Assembly: GCA_907165065.1 (NCBI GenBank)
Contig: OU015524.1
Coordinates: 37,453,295 to 37,517,294, forward strand
Reading direction: 5' to 3'
Length of the DNA: 64,000 bases
From: Caprimulgus europaeus
Lineage: Eukaryota > Chordata > Aves > Caprimulgiformes > Caprimulgidae
Shown: positions 36,358 through 50,307 of the stretch, one piece after another
Layout: the number at the start of each line of letters is the position of its first letter
How positions within the stretch are numbered: the stretch's first letter is position 1
Translations under genes and position numbers: made by a program
The notes under the pieces: model-generated
Seen by the model: only the letters and a program-made list of their open reading frames with translations
Told to the model about the DNA's origin: nothing
The model's database searches: none

Positions 36358-39300
36358 TTCAGGAAAATTTGAAGGTCTTATTTTCAGCCTGTAGCCTACA
36401 GCTCTTACCTAATAACTTGGAAACTTTATGGAAAATGTTTGGGTAAATTTGCCTCTTTCAAGGGATATCTATGTGGAGCAGGTATGATCAAGCTTTATAA
36501 TCCTTGTGAGTCAGGTGCAGTATTTTACAAATAGGTGGCAAACACAAAGCCATTTCATGGTTTTACCTATGACTATGGTGTATTTTAACTTTCAGAAACT
36601 TTAAATGAGAAAGGTACAGTTGCTGAAAAAGCAATGAATCACTCAGGCTGAACTTTAACACCCATTCAACATCTAATTAGTTGAATTAGAGCCACTTTGC
36701 AAGAGAGTCAATCAATTCTCTAGCTTTAGCTGCCCCAGTGGTTCTGAAATTTGATGATGTTATCATTACTTCAGAGGAGACACTCAGTTAGCATTTTAAT
36801 AAGTGCATTTTCCCCCAGCACTTTAGTTCTGAACCAGGAGCTATCATAAGTTAAAATATTATCTGCAAAATACAGACTTTCCTGGGCCAGCAATATGTCC
36901 ACTTCTGAAAACTTTTCTGATAGAGCACTCTTATTAGTTTCACATGGATCAAGAGAATTACCATCAACCAAAGTTTCGTGACGTGAAGAATGAGAAGATA
37001 ATTAGCAGGACAGAATTTGAACTGAAGTAATACCTTTGCAGAAGAAGCTCAAAATGAATTATTAAAATTCACTATTCACATATGATTGAATAGTGAGACT
37101 AAAGTACCTCCAAAACACTTAAACTAGCCTTTAAATACAAGCCAGACGAATACTATACTATCAGCTTCCTCCAAGTTAAACAAATACATTAAAAGTTTCA
37201 CAGGAGCACTATCAAGCAAAGGCTGAATTTTTCTGTAAAATTTGAAGCACATCAGATAAAAGGATATATGCACATACAGAAAGCCTCGATTGGCTTAATT
37301 TTTTTACTATTTGCACTACTCCCTTGGGTATGGAAGAAGGGGCTCTCATAGCTCTAAAAGTTCTTGATCTGATTCCTAGTCTCTTTGTCTTGCAGAGAAA
37401 TGGTATGTGGACTGCTGGTTCTCTCATTCTGCTGTAGGACATTAAGATGGCTCAGGAGATAACATCCTTCAAGAAGCCATATGATTTTGTGTTGGAAGAT
37501 GTCTCAGGATACAGGACAGTTCTAGGAGCAACCTAGCAAAGGCCAATGCCTCTGTCACCTCTAGGGCTCTGAATTAGCTGTCTTTGAGCAGCCTGGCTTT
37601 ACACAAAGGGAAAGATGTGGCTCTCCTAAGGTATCTTGTGGAAAAGCAGTAAACTGGGTGGAGGGAATGGTCTGTCCCTTCCCTCTCAGCTGATGCTGTC
37701 CCTCCCATCTCTCTCAGGTATGCTGGTGGACTTCCAGCTTGAGTTCACTTGTTATCTTCTTTTATAATATTATCCTATTTCTTGTGCTTTCTTGTATGAG
37801 TACTATTGCCAAAAGATGACAGTTCAAAAGTATTTAAAAGCTTCTCCACAACATTTTCAAACCCTTCCAGTGCACAGCTACTGTGGCCAAATTCACTTTT
37901 TAAAGTGAAAGTTTCAGAAAAACTGAATTAATGAAAACAAAGATTTAGAATGAAATTGTTGTCTGTGCCATAGGGCAGCACATGGTGTCAGCTTTCATTC
38001 CTGTTGTAGAGATATTAGCTGCTGTGCCAGACCAACTTCGTTTGTTTGACTTACAATACTCGGCCTACATTTTTGTGCTTAGTTTTGAGTTTTTTTCTTA
38101 TATGATAGTATTGCATAAATATCCCTACCACATTTGTTTCAAATACACTCTCTGGAAGTTCATTTTCCAGACAGATCTCACTAAACTTCAGAGCTCTCAG
38201 AAAACAAAATGACCCAGCGTTTCCCAAAGGTTGTAATTACTAAAGAACACTGTCGCTCCCAACTCTATAGTATCCCTATCTATTTTAGCAGTCTGTTATT
38301 TTTAAGGTTTAGGCAGATATTAAGAGAGGAGGATGAAGATAAACAAGGAAAAGGGAAATGTGATGGGCTAACTCTGAAATGTTGCAGTGGTGGTGAGCGA
38401 TAATTTACTTTTCAGCTGCTACCTGCAAAGAGACAGATCAGGTCTGGTTTTGACGCACATGCATTTCAGTTACTGTCAGTGGAATTACTGCAGCAAAGTA
38501 GGATTCCTTCTCTGAGTTACACAAATGGGGACCTCAAGAGGTCCAAAATAAAGTGGAATATGGGCTGAAAGATTTGCATGGAAATTTGAGTGAAAAGAAA
38601 AAAAAAATAAATTATGTCATGCAGCTAGCAGGGAAACTGTGCTAAGAACAGAGTGGCCAGACAAGGACATAAGTTGTAGCTTTTATCACTCTTTAGAAGG
38701 TAATGGTATTCTCTTAATTACCACAAAATTATCATTAGCTTTTACCTGGTTAATTAAGGTACTAACTTAATTATATCTTTACTTATGCATTCTAGAAGTG
38801 TTTATATTTCCTCAGATGTGAGGACCAAATCTTACACAGCTCCCATTACCATTTCCATTTGTGGAAATGATGGACTGCGTCTTTGATATAATTAGCCTTA
38901 CAACATCTCCGTGCATAAGTCATGAAACTACTTCTCTTTTCATTTGTGAAATGGAATCTAAGCAAAATTTCCTGTTGAGTTTTCAAAAGTTTTGGGTCTA
39001 CAGTTAGTAATTTAGATCTAAGATGATGCCAGTAACCTATTGCAGAGCAGTTGTTTGAATCCAGGACTCTGAACTTTTAAGTAACTCTCCTAACTCCTGA
39101 GCCATGTCTGTTTCTTATAGTTCTTATGCAAAATGTTACAAATCCTAGTAAGCCATGACAAGGTAATAGATGGTTGGGTTTTGGCCTCTCCTATGTTGAT
39201 CAGCTACACCTACCTCTTCCTGCTGCATGTCCCCTCAATATCAGGATCTACCAGGTATTTTATAACGAATAAGCTAGCCTCCGGAGAGCCCTAAGAAACA

Positions 39301-41740
39301 AACATGGAAAAAAGGAGATGAGGCCATGAAAATGAAGGGAAAGACATCTCTCATGACAAAATCAGCTCTTCAATCACAAGTCCGGGCAAAACCAGGCATT
39401 TTGATCTAATCTTCTACAAAGAGTTTTTGCATCACCCCCCAGAAAATGCTCTGATATCAGCACAGTGACCCTACACATGCTAAAGCAAAGTCCCTCTTTA
39501 TACAGATTGAGAACTCATGGTAAAAACATGCTGATCTCTGGAGAGGAATGAGGACAGCAAGCTGTGGACATGGTTCAGCAGAAAATCTAATTCTCCGTGT
39601 TAAGCGTCTTTATGAATTGTGCCTCGCTCAGATGGATGCATTTGTCCTTCACATTCATGGACACAACTTTTTAAAGAAGAAAATGAAAGATAATAAATGA
39701 AAAAGAATATGCAAGCTACTGGAACAGCTAATTTGTTTTCTCTCACAGTATAAGACTTAGAAGAAAACAACATGACTGACATGAGTTAATTTCCTTTCCA
39801 TTCTCTTCTTGTTAAAGATTATGAAATAGTGAATTATAAACCAGCACATTCATAGTAGACTAAAATCACTTTTCATGCAGAGAATAATAAATGTGCTGAA
39901 TAGTTTACTATTTAAAAAGATTTAGATGTAAACCTGGAGGAAATATTTGTACTTAAAAGTATGAGCAAAAGCAATTAAAGTAACAGGTTTTGACATTCCA
40001 GTCATTTTAGGATGTTTATATGCTGTGGCAGCCAGTCAGAATTTGTAACAATCCTGGGCCAGAATTGTAAAAATGTTCCTGGGCCAGATGTAGAATTTGT
40101 AAAAATCAGCGCAGAAATTAGTAGGACCAACCCACTTTAAACTTGCTGGACATCTGGCCCAGGATCTGCTATAAATCTAAATGTTTATTTACAAACATTT
40201 TAACTTTGCTTTCTGCACAGATTTCCTGATGTGCCTTGGCTGCACCATATCTGTCTCTTCCTTGGAGGAGACGGTGGGGTGTTTGGCCCAGGGACTTCTT
40301 GAAAGCAACCTGTTCCAAAGCCGGGGCTGGCAGCCACAGTAGTCATACACTAGGAAGGAGTAAACCCCTCAGGAAAGGCCGTTTTAGTCACAGGATGTCG
40401 AAGTGCAGTTTTCCCAAGGGAGAGGTGTGGAGTGATCACTCTGCACTGGCCCCATGGCCTAAGCCTCGCTACCATGTTATGCAGTGCCCAGTTCCCCAGA
40501 CAGGCTGCAGAGCAGGGACTTGCTGAACTTTGTTTAATATGGCATTTTGAGCCACCTGAACAGCCTGAAAAGCTGCACAGTCAACTGTTCCCTAGATCAC
40601 CCCCTCTCTCCACCCCAAATCCCAGATAACTCCACCTTGTTTTGGTTTAAAACTCCTTCAGATCCCTCTACGAGACACTCAGCTCCTTCCCTGAGGTCTT
40701 AAAGGGTTTATAGCTCTCTCCCAAGCTTTTCAAAAGTTGGTCTATATAAACATAGGTCTGTGTGGACTTCAGCCTTTAACCTGTAAGCCTATATATACAT
40801 AGTACAACACAGTGCAACAGAGCCTGCAGAGAAAGAGGAAGCTATATTTTATCAGTGTGACTTTTGGAGACTTACAGACTCCAAAAATTAGTGTTATAGC
40901 AGGTGATGTGTGGCTGCAGAATTATCTCAGCACTACCCCTTCTGTCCTTTGGATGAAACACTAAAGAAGAATGAAAGTTCACTATGCATGAGATGCACTA
41001 AAAACTATATGCTTAAATAACACCCATCCACTGTACTTTCCTATTTCATTTCAGGTTGCTTTTCTCAGAGTGGAAATTCATAACCAGGCTAATAAGTATT
41101 TTCTTCCTTCATTTTATTCTAATGCTTGCACTGTCAGTCTTCTGAGCCTTGGAGGAGAGCAGCTTTTTACATCCTTGTAACAGGATTGAATGTGGAAAGG
41201 GCAACAATTTTATGCTTGCATTGCACAAGTCCATCAACTGCAAAATACGCTAGATAATGGAGAACATTTCCCTTCTGGGCTTGATTCAAATCTCATAGCA
41301 GGGCAATTTCATCCTGACCTCTCTTCTCATGTTCCCCACAATAACTCCATGGCATTACACTAGTGTACCCAGGAGTATCTGAGCCACGTGCACAACTCAC
41401 TGAAACAAATGGAAAGCTGCCCTTTTCTTACAGCACACAGTCAGAAAGTTATTTGAAGACACATCAAAATATTAATTGTTTCTACTTATTTTTTATTGTT
41501 TATCACAGTTCCATACAAAATAAACACAGAGCTTTGTTCACGGGGGAAAAAAAACCAAACCAAAACAAAATTAATTGAGTAAAGATGATTGTTTCTATTG
41601 ATTTAGCTGAAATAAGCAGCAAAATGAAGACTAATGAAGGTTTCTATTTTTGAGAGTTCCCATCAGAAATATTATATGTAGTTTATATGTTTTCATTTTT
41701 CTATTTTGGTGTTACTTTAAAATTATTGGCAAAGAGATGT
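36358..41740. other. Non-coding stretch with a small palindromic repeat cluster
   Basis: No gene is supported. Frames of 60-96 codons have no recognisable motif. A cluster of short direct and inverted repeats lies at about 40,040-40,164. A modestly G+C-richer segment lies at 40,230-40,640. The right end (41,400-41,740) is A+T-rich and abuts the giant purine array. Confidence 0.5.
40040..40164. repeat. Short direct/inverted repeat cluster (TCCTGGGCCAGA)
   Basis: TCCTGGGCCAGA occurs at 40052-40063 and 40077-40088, interleaved with related AATTTGTAACAA/AATTGTAAAAAT/AATTTGTAAAAAT segments. The 15-mer TCCTGGGCCAGATGT (40077-40091) has a perfect reverse complement at 40150-40164, giving a 15-bp stem with a 58-nt loop. 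I do not recognise it as a named element. Confidence 0.85.
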
Positions 41741-44394
<2,654 letters not shown>

Positions 44395-47295
44395 TCAAAT
44401 CCAACCTGGGAGAGCATCTTTTTGATTTGAGGAAATATTTCTAATCAGGCATTTGAAAGGGTATATAGGTCCTCAGTGAAAAAATTAATCTTCATAATAA
44501 AAAATAAAAGCAGTGAATACAATTATATTAAGCATCTTTATCGTTTTAAGAATAGTGTTGTCAAGACCACAGATGCCTCCTCTTTGGTGAACCAATCCAC
44601 TTCTCTGACACTCTAGTTTTCAGGTGGGGGAAAAAATGATGCTTGAATTATCATGTAAGGACTTTGCAACTTATAAAAAGTCATAAAAGGGATGAATCTT
44701 ATGTTTTGCTAAACAAATATCTTCAACATTTTCTGAGAGTTATGTTCTGATTCCTGCTAAATAACAACGCAACAGTATACCTGCAGTACAGTTACCTTCT
44801 GTAACTTAATAAGATTTCGTGTACAAATCAGAGCAGGGCAAAGTCATACAGGTCAATTCAGGCTCATAGCTGTCTGAAAGTCCACCTGAGAAAAAAACCT
44901 AAACACCACACATGTGCTATTTGGAGTCATATTGAACACCCTGGTGGTGTAGGGTGAGTGTGAAAGGCCAGTTTCTGTTGCCAGGGCAGGGTCAATAGAT
45001 TTTCAGTGTAAATGAGCATCAGGCTTACCCATTTTTAAACCTTTCTCAGCTGGACAACCACACACCCAATTATCTGTCAACTGTATCAGTCAAGAGCCAT
45101 TCCATGAGGCCATGCACTAAAGATGTAATGAAATTGATAACAATGGGTAAATCAAACCTGGGCCACTTGTTTGGAGCTACATGTGGGTCTATTTTTATTC
45201 TGGAAAGGATAAGAAGTGGTGTGGAAAGGAGAGTATCAATGGTAGCAGCTTGTTTTTTAAGAGAAAAAGCACTGATTTGGTCTGATCTGAAATTAGTGCA
45301 GAAGATGCATTTTTTGCTTTTCTCCTTTATTGAAAGTCTTTCAGAAAAAGAAAAAAAAAAAAAGAAAAAAAAAAGTCATCTTGGGGCTGGAGGTAAAGGG
45401 AATTTACTTCTACAGCTATGCTGCTTTTTTGTGCCCAGGGGCAACATCTTCTTCATAACACCCATACATCATGGGAGAGATTCTTACCTAGTATAATTGG
45501 CATAAATCTATAACATCCCCTTGAGGATGAGCATGATAGCTCTTTCTCTGCACATTACTGCTTCTTGTGCTATGACAAATCAGTGTGCCTAACATTAATA
45601 AACTGACTTCAATTCAGTCTGTGCAGTTCCATTGTTAATGACTATATACATCCCTGAAAACACTTTCTAATGTTTGTCTCCAGAAACAAAATGTTGGTTA
45701 GTCTTGTATTAAGTGAACAATATCTCTAAGAATGTTAGATGGATTAAAACAGCTTTGAGCCTTCGTAACACAGCCTAGCAAATGCAAACACAAGTGTGTT
45801 TTTCTGTAAATGAAGTGTCATCCTGTTTTATGATGATACCTACATGCACTGCCAGAACAAATGACAATAACATAAGTTCTAAGGCTATCTGCTCGCAGTT
45901 GTCAGGAGTGCTTTTCTAAAGGGATCCAAATATTGGCTGTGCAAATTTGCTTGAAATAGTAGAAAAGCACAATGCAAAATAAAGGGATTCACTCATAGTT
46001 TGGCTAGTTGGAATAAAGACCTACTTGTTGTTAGTATTATTTTTCACTCCATTTTTCGGTCCATTAATGTGTCAAATCCTCCAGCAGTAAATTTGACTCC
46101 ATTGTCCTTAAATAGGGCTTATTGTAATTTGTAAATGTGTACAACCTACTGTCAGCAGAATCTACCTTTAATGATATAGATTATTATTATAGAAGATGCA
46201 TTCCCATGTACAAAGAAAATGACCATTTAGGAGAGACACCTTGGCCTATCAGCTGTCAAAAGTCTTTTTTTATATTCACAGATATCAAAGCCAAACCGCT
46301 TTTGTCAGCATTTGCTTATCTCTTTTTTTCTCCCAACAATTAATGCTGGAAAATTGTTCCAAATTGCTTGGAGGGTGGTATGGTGATCTCTGGAGACATT
46401 ATATATATCCATTAATATTAGGAGAGTTTTATTTGGGGAAGGACTGAGATATGGGTATTTGAATAGTAGTTACATCTGGAGCAGATTGTAATTTTGTAGT
46501 TTGGAAGCAGAAGCTCAAGGAGCTACAACAACAACCAGCCACAGAAATGAAAATAGAACCAAAAGGAAAAGTAGACTTATAAAATATGATTACTTCAAAA
46601 ACTTAGTTACCTTCAAATTTCTGGGGCATATGTAAATCAGCTTAGTTCTGCTGGGAGTTTTGATATCATAAAGTTCCTATACTAAGTTGTAGCTCTGCAA
46701 GTCACAGGGCATGTAGTTATTTCATTGTTCTCTCAGAAATTCACAAACTAAATGTAAGTGTATTTTCAAGCCCAAGTTCTGGAAATAAGGACAAATGTCT
46801 TTGGCAGTCCTCTAGATACCTAGAGGTATGCAATCCTCTAGATTGCATTTTGTCAAAGTTATCAGCCTAAATTCACCCTCAGAATAAGCCAGCTGAAGTC
46901 AGCAGCATTGTGACAGAATGAACTTGGCTTAGTGGAATTGAGGTCAGGGTAATATTTAGTCCATGTTGGATGTGGTACAGAAAAAAATGTGGTACAGAAA
47001 AACAAGGCTGCATTTTTCATAGTGCAGTGTTCTTAGAAGATGTTGTCTGACTTCAGGGCTAGAAATGTCCATCTTCAGAACAAGAAATGTTTTTTGCATT
47101 TGCCAGATTACCCTGACACCCATGGGAAACATAGGTTCTTTCCCTCAAAGCAAGCATTGCAGTAACAGGATAACCTGCAATGTACTCAGCTGGCAGGAAT
47201 TGTCTTACTTTCCTCCATTTCAGTAAAGTTAGGCCTAAGCAATGTGGAACAATGCTCCTGTGTTACTGTCCTTGACAGCTACCTCAGCTCCTCCT
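44395..47295. other. Non-coding stretch with small hairpins, no gene seen
   Basis: No gene is supported. A 130-codon frame at 45104-45496 passes through an A-rich run (about 45,348-45,374) and has no known domain. Two adjacent small hairpins lie at 46809-46847, and a 17-bp unit is present twice in tandem at 46971-47004 (TGTGGTACAGAAAA core). The rest is A+T-rich. Confidence 0.5.
46809..46847. repeat. Two adjacent short hairpins
   Basis: CCTCTAGATACCTAGAGG (46809-46826) has 6-bp arms, and TGCAATCCTCTAGATTGCA (46829-46847) has perfect 7-bp arms around a 5-nt loop. Both contain CCTCTAGAT, so one may have arisen from the other by a local copying or template-switch event. Confidence 0.85.
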
Positions 47296-47478
47296 TCAAC
47301 ACTCCTGTAGGAGTGTGAACAGCCTCCCTGGAATTTTCCACATGACCTCCTGATCAGTCTTATGGTCCCGCTCATGGACCTTAAAGTAGCATCCAGCCTT
47401 CCTAATCAATCTCGGCAGCACCTCACCCAGCCTCATTAGCACCCTGTCACGCAGCACAGGCTGCCCATTCTCCTGCAT
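47296..47478 (-). other. Unrecognised exon-like open block (or pseudo-exon), minus strand
   Basis: A G+C-richer minus-strand block of 60 codons starts at an ATG inside ATGCAG (a possible splice-acceptor CAG, preceded by a weak pyrimidine tract and an in-frame TGA four codons upstream). It ends in TGA about 19 nt before a GTAGCT-type potential donor. Codon use looks more coding-like than in neighbouring chance frames (repeated CTG, GTG, AGG and GAG codons). The product is basic and mixed in composition, with no transmembrane stretch, and its only clusters are of Arg/Leu and Lys/Glu type. I do not recognise the family. It could be a terminal exon, a decayed retrocopy or chance. No neighbouring exons are evident. 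Confidence 0.2.
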
Positions 47479-48269
47479 GGGTAAGGATCACACAGGTCAT
47501 ATATACAACCCTATCTCATAGTGGATACTGCTGCAACAGAGAAAAAACCTATTGTGTCTCGTGTAGGGCAAAAAGTACGATTTTCTGAAATGCCCTTATG
47601 ACTAAAGTGCCTCTGCTGCTGGAAAATTACCAGAGCTCAGGTATCTAAGAAATAGAGTTTCCAAAAGAGAGCATTATGCATAGTCAGTGCCTTGACATGT
47701 TTATTGCAGGAATATGATGGACCCTTGGCCCCAGAAGTATTTAAACCTGGGATCTTGTTTTAATCTATGAAGGAAGTCTGCTATACAGTTGTAATTCTGA
47801 TTGAATTTGCCCCTATCTCACACTAAGACTCAGTTAATACATGAAATTTAGGAAACAGTTTCAGTATTTTGAATAAGTAATTCAACAAGGGTAAGAATTT
47901 ATTGCAAAATAGAGCTGCTGCTTTTGCTTTCCAAATAGAGTAAGCTAATGTGTTTAATCTCAAATTCTGACAAGGACAAGTGGAAGGAAAAGAATATAGT
48001 AGCATGTTGAAATCTAAATGTTAATAATGCTCTCTAAATGAAGTAAAACAAACAAAAAAAATATTCACTTTTTGGATTAATTAAAAATATTGCATTTCTA
48101 CAACCTGATTGTTAATGTTTTGGGTTTTTTTTTTAACATTTCATTAACAATATTCTATTGCTTAACACCTTATTGCATGTAATGGACTCCAGCCACCATC
48201 TTGTATTTCTGTCCACAATCCAACTTAACATTTTGGCCAATGCACAGATTTTGGGGACTGTTAAGAAGA
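47479..48269. other. Non-coding stretch, no gene seen
   Basis: A+T-rich sequence with short A and T tracts (around 48,053-48,062 and 48,125-48,135). No open frame of interest and no recognised repeat before the CR1 fragment that follows. Confidence 0.55.
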
Positions 48270-48583
48270 TATTATGTCCGTCTATTCAACCAAGTAATAA
48301 GTGATAGGACAAAAGGAAATGATCTCAAGTTGTTCCAAGGGAAGTTTAGATTGGATATTAGGAAGAATTTATTTACTGAAAGGAGTATCAGGCATTGGAA
48401 TGGGTTGCCCAGGGTTGTGGTGGAGTCCCTGTCTCTGGAGGTATTTAAGGGTTGTCTAGACATAGAGCTTAGGAACATGGTTTAGTCAGGGGACTTGTCA
48501 GTGTTAGGTTAATGATTGGACCTGATGATCTTAAAAGTCTTTTCCAATCTAGGCAATTCTATTATTCTGTGATTCTGTGATTA
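48270..48583 (+). mobile_element. CR1-type LINE fragment with ORF2 C-terminal coding remnant
   Basis: A plus-strand CR1 piece. An uninterrupted frame through 48485 reads like the C-terminus of CR1 ORF2, including a KFRLDIRKN stretch, an RHWNGLP motif and SLEVFKG before a TAG stop. It is followed by the 3' UTR (GATCTTAAAAGTCTTTTCCA) and terminal ATTCTGTGATTCTGTGATT octamers at about 48564-48582. CR1 ORF2 encodes endonuclease and reverse transcriptase; only the tail beyond the catalytic domains survives here, so it has no enzymatic capacity. The open frame extends left to 48201, but sequence before about 48270 is not recognisably CR1. It belongs to a different subfamily from the fragments at 14034, 49912 and 59085. 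Confidence 0.88.
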
Positions 48584-49911
48584 TCTGATCCTAACCTTCT
48601 TGTAAAATGAGAACAAATAGATTTAAAAAGTTCTACATCAGCTCTAAAAATAGAGCACCTACCAGATTCATAGAATACATTTGACACAAGAAGAAAATAG
48701 TAGATGTGATATCTACAATAATGTAAATGACTTTTAAGCAAAAAAGTTAGTAAATCATGTTCCTCATGAAGCTCTCCACAGTAATGTCTTGTTAAATATG
48801 TTTAAACATGTCACTCCGACTTAACACTTACATTTCTCATTTTAGTACTCATATACAAAACTATTCCCTCTGATCCTCATTAAGACAGGGTTTATCAAAT
48901 TTAATTATGTGAATTGTATCGTGCATTTCACCTGGTATTTATGGACTTCAGAGAAATGGCACGAGCCAGTAGCTTATGATGGGATTCTTATAACTTAACT
49001 TGAGCTTTTAAAATCTAGAGGTCTAGCCTAAGTCAGTTGGCTGTGTACTCTCTGTGACCAAGTTTTCACACCAATAGGAGAGATCTAATAAGATCCTGGA
49101 GGTAGGTGGAATCAGTTGCCACTTGGAAATATCTTTCCTCTCTCAATTGACTGTCAAGTGAGCCTAGATCACATTAGAAACCTGAAGATTGTAAATGGTG
49201 AGGGCATATAAGATGTGTCCTACATGAAGAGGAATGAAGATGAAAAGTCAGGTTCCCTGACTCATCAAACCTGTACCACAGTTATTCCAGCCCTTGTACT
49301 CTGGTATTTTAGGCTCAAAACTGTGCTTTACTTCATGTTATTTCAAAGTCACAACTACATAATAAAATCCAACAATATGTGACCAGAATTAAAAGTGAGA
49401 TATGTAAAATTTTTTAAAATGCAGTTTAAGAATAAAATTTCAAGAAATCCAGGCACATTTCTTTTATCTGTTCTGATCTGAATAGTCTTTCTTCATGTGA
49501 CTAAATTCACCAACTCCATAATTTACAACAACATATTCAATCTGTCTGTGTGCACACACTACGGACTCTTCTTCAACCTCCCAAACCAATTCTGTAAAAT
49601 AAATTATCTCTGCCAGTGATTTTAACAGAATGATAAGTAAATTCTCCTTCTAGTCCTCTGGGTAAGTTGATATTTCTTCTACCCTCTAACTGCAAGGAAA
49701 ATGTTCTTTAAATCACTCACCTGGACAAAATCAGCCATTTACTTGATAGTCTAAGGTAACGGTCAAAATGTTGTATGATTCTAACCCCACAAGTTGGTCA
49801 AGCTCTAGCTTCAAATAGTGTTATAAACATATCTTCTAATATATTGTCACCCTTCATCAATATAGGTTTCTAGTTTCCTGGTCAAGGGTGCAATAATGTT
49901 GTGTTTGTGTT
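48584..49911. other. Spacer between inverted CR1 fragments, nothing recognised
   Basis: A+T-rich unique-looking sequence separating a plus-strand and a minus-strand CR1. No open frame above 60 codons and no recognised repeat. Confidence 0.55.
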
Positions 49912-50307
49912 AGAATCATAGAATCATAGAATGTTTAGGGTTGGAAGGAACCTTAAAGATCATCTAGTTCCAACACCCCTGCCATGAGCAGGGACACCTT
50001 CCACTAGACCAGGTTGCTCAAAACCTGGCCTTGAACACTTCCAGGGAGGGGGAATCCACGACTTCTCTGGGAAACTTGTTCCACTATCTGACCACCCCCA
50101 CAGTAAAGAATATCTTCCTAATGTCTAATCTAAACCTACCATCTTCCAGTCTGAAGCCATTATCCCTCGTCCTATCACTACCTGCCCTTGTAAAACGTCC
50201 CTCCCCAGTTTTCTTGTAGGTCCCCTTCAGGTACTGGAAGGCAGCTATAAGGTCTCCCAGATGCTATCTTTTCTCCAGGCTGAACAGCCTCAACTCTCTC
50301 AGCCTGT
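49912..50307 (-). mobile_element. CR1-type LINE fragment, minus strand
   Basis: The plus strand begins AGAATCATAGAATCATAGAA, two complements of the terminal octamer. It continues GGGTTGGAAGGAACCTTAAA, GACACCTTCCACTAGACCAG, CCTTGAACACTTCCAGGGAG, TCTAATCTAAACCTACCATC, CTTCAGGTACTGGAAGGCAG and CTCTCTCAGCCTGT, the reverse complement of the last roughly 400 bp of a CR1. The piece matches the CR1 at 14034-14535 over nearly its whole length, in opposite orientation, and lacks its 5' portion. It is inert; the 62-codon frame at 50031-50219 is antisense to CR1 and meaningless. Confidence 0.95.

Noticed and set aside
45104..45496. 130-codon plus-strand frame with a Lys/Glu run
   Set aside because: The charged run is an A-rich simple sequence; no domain before or after it.
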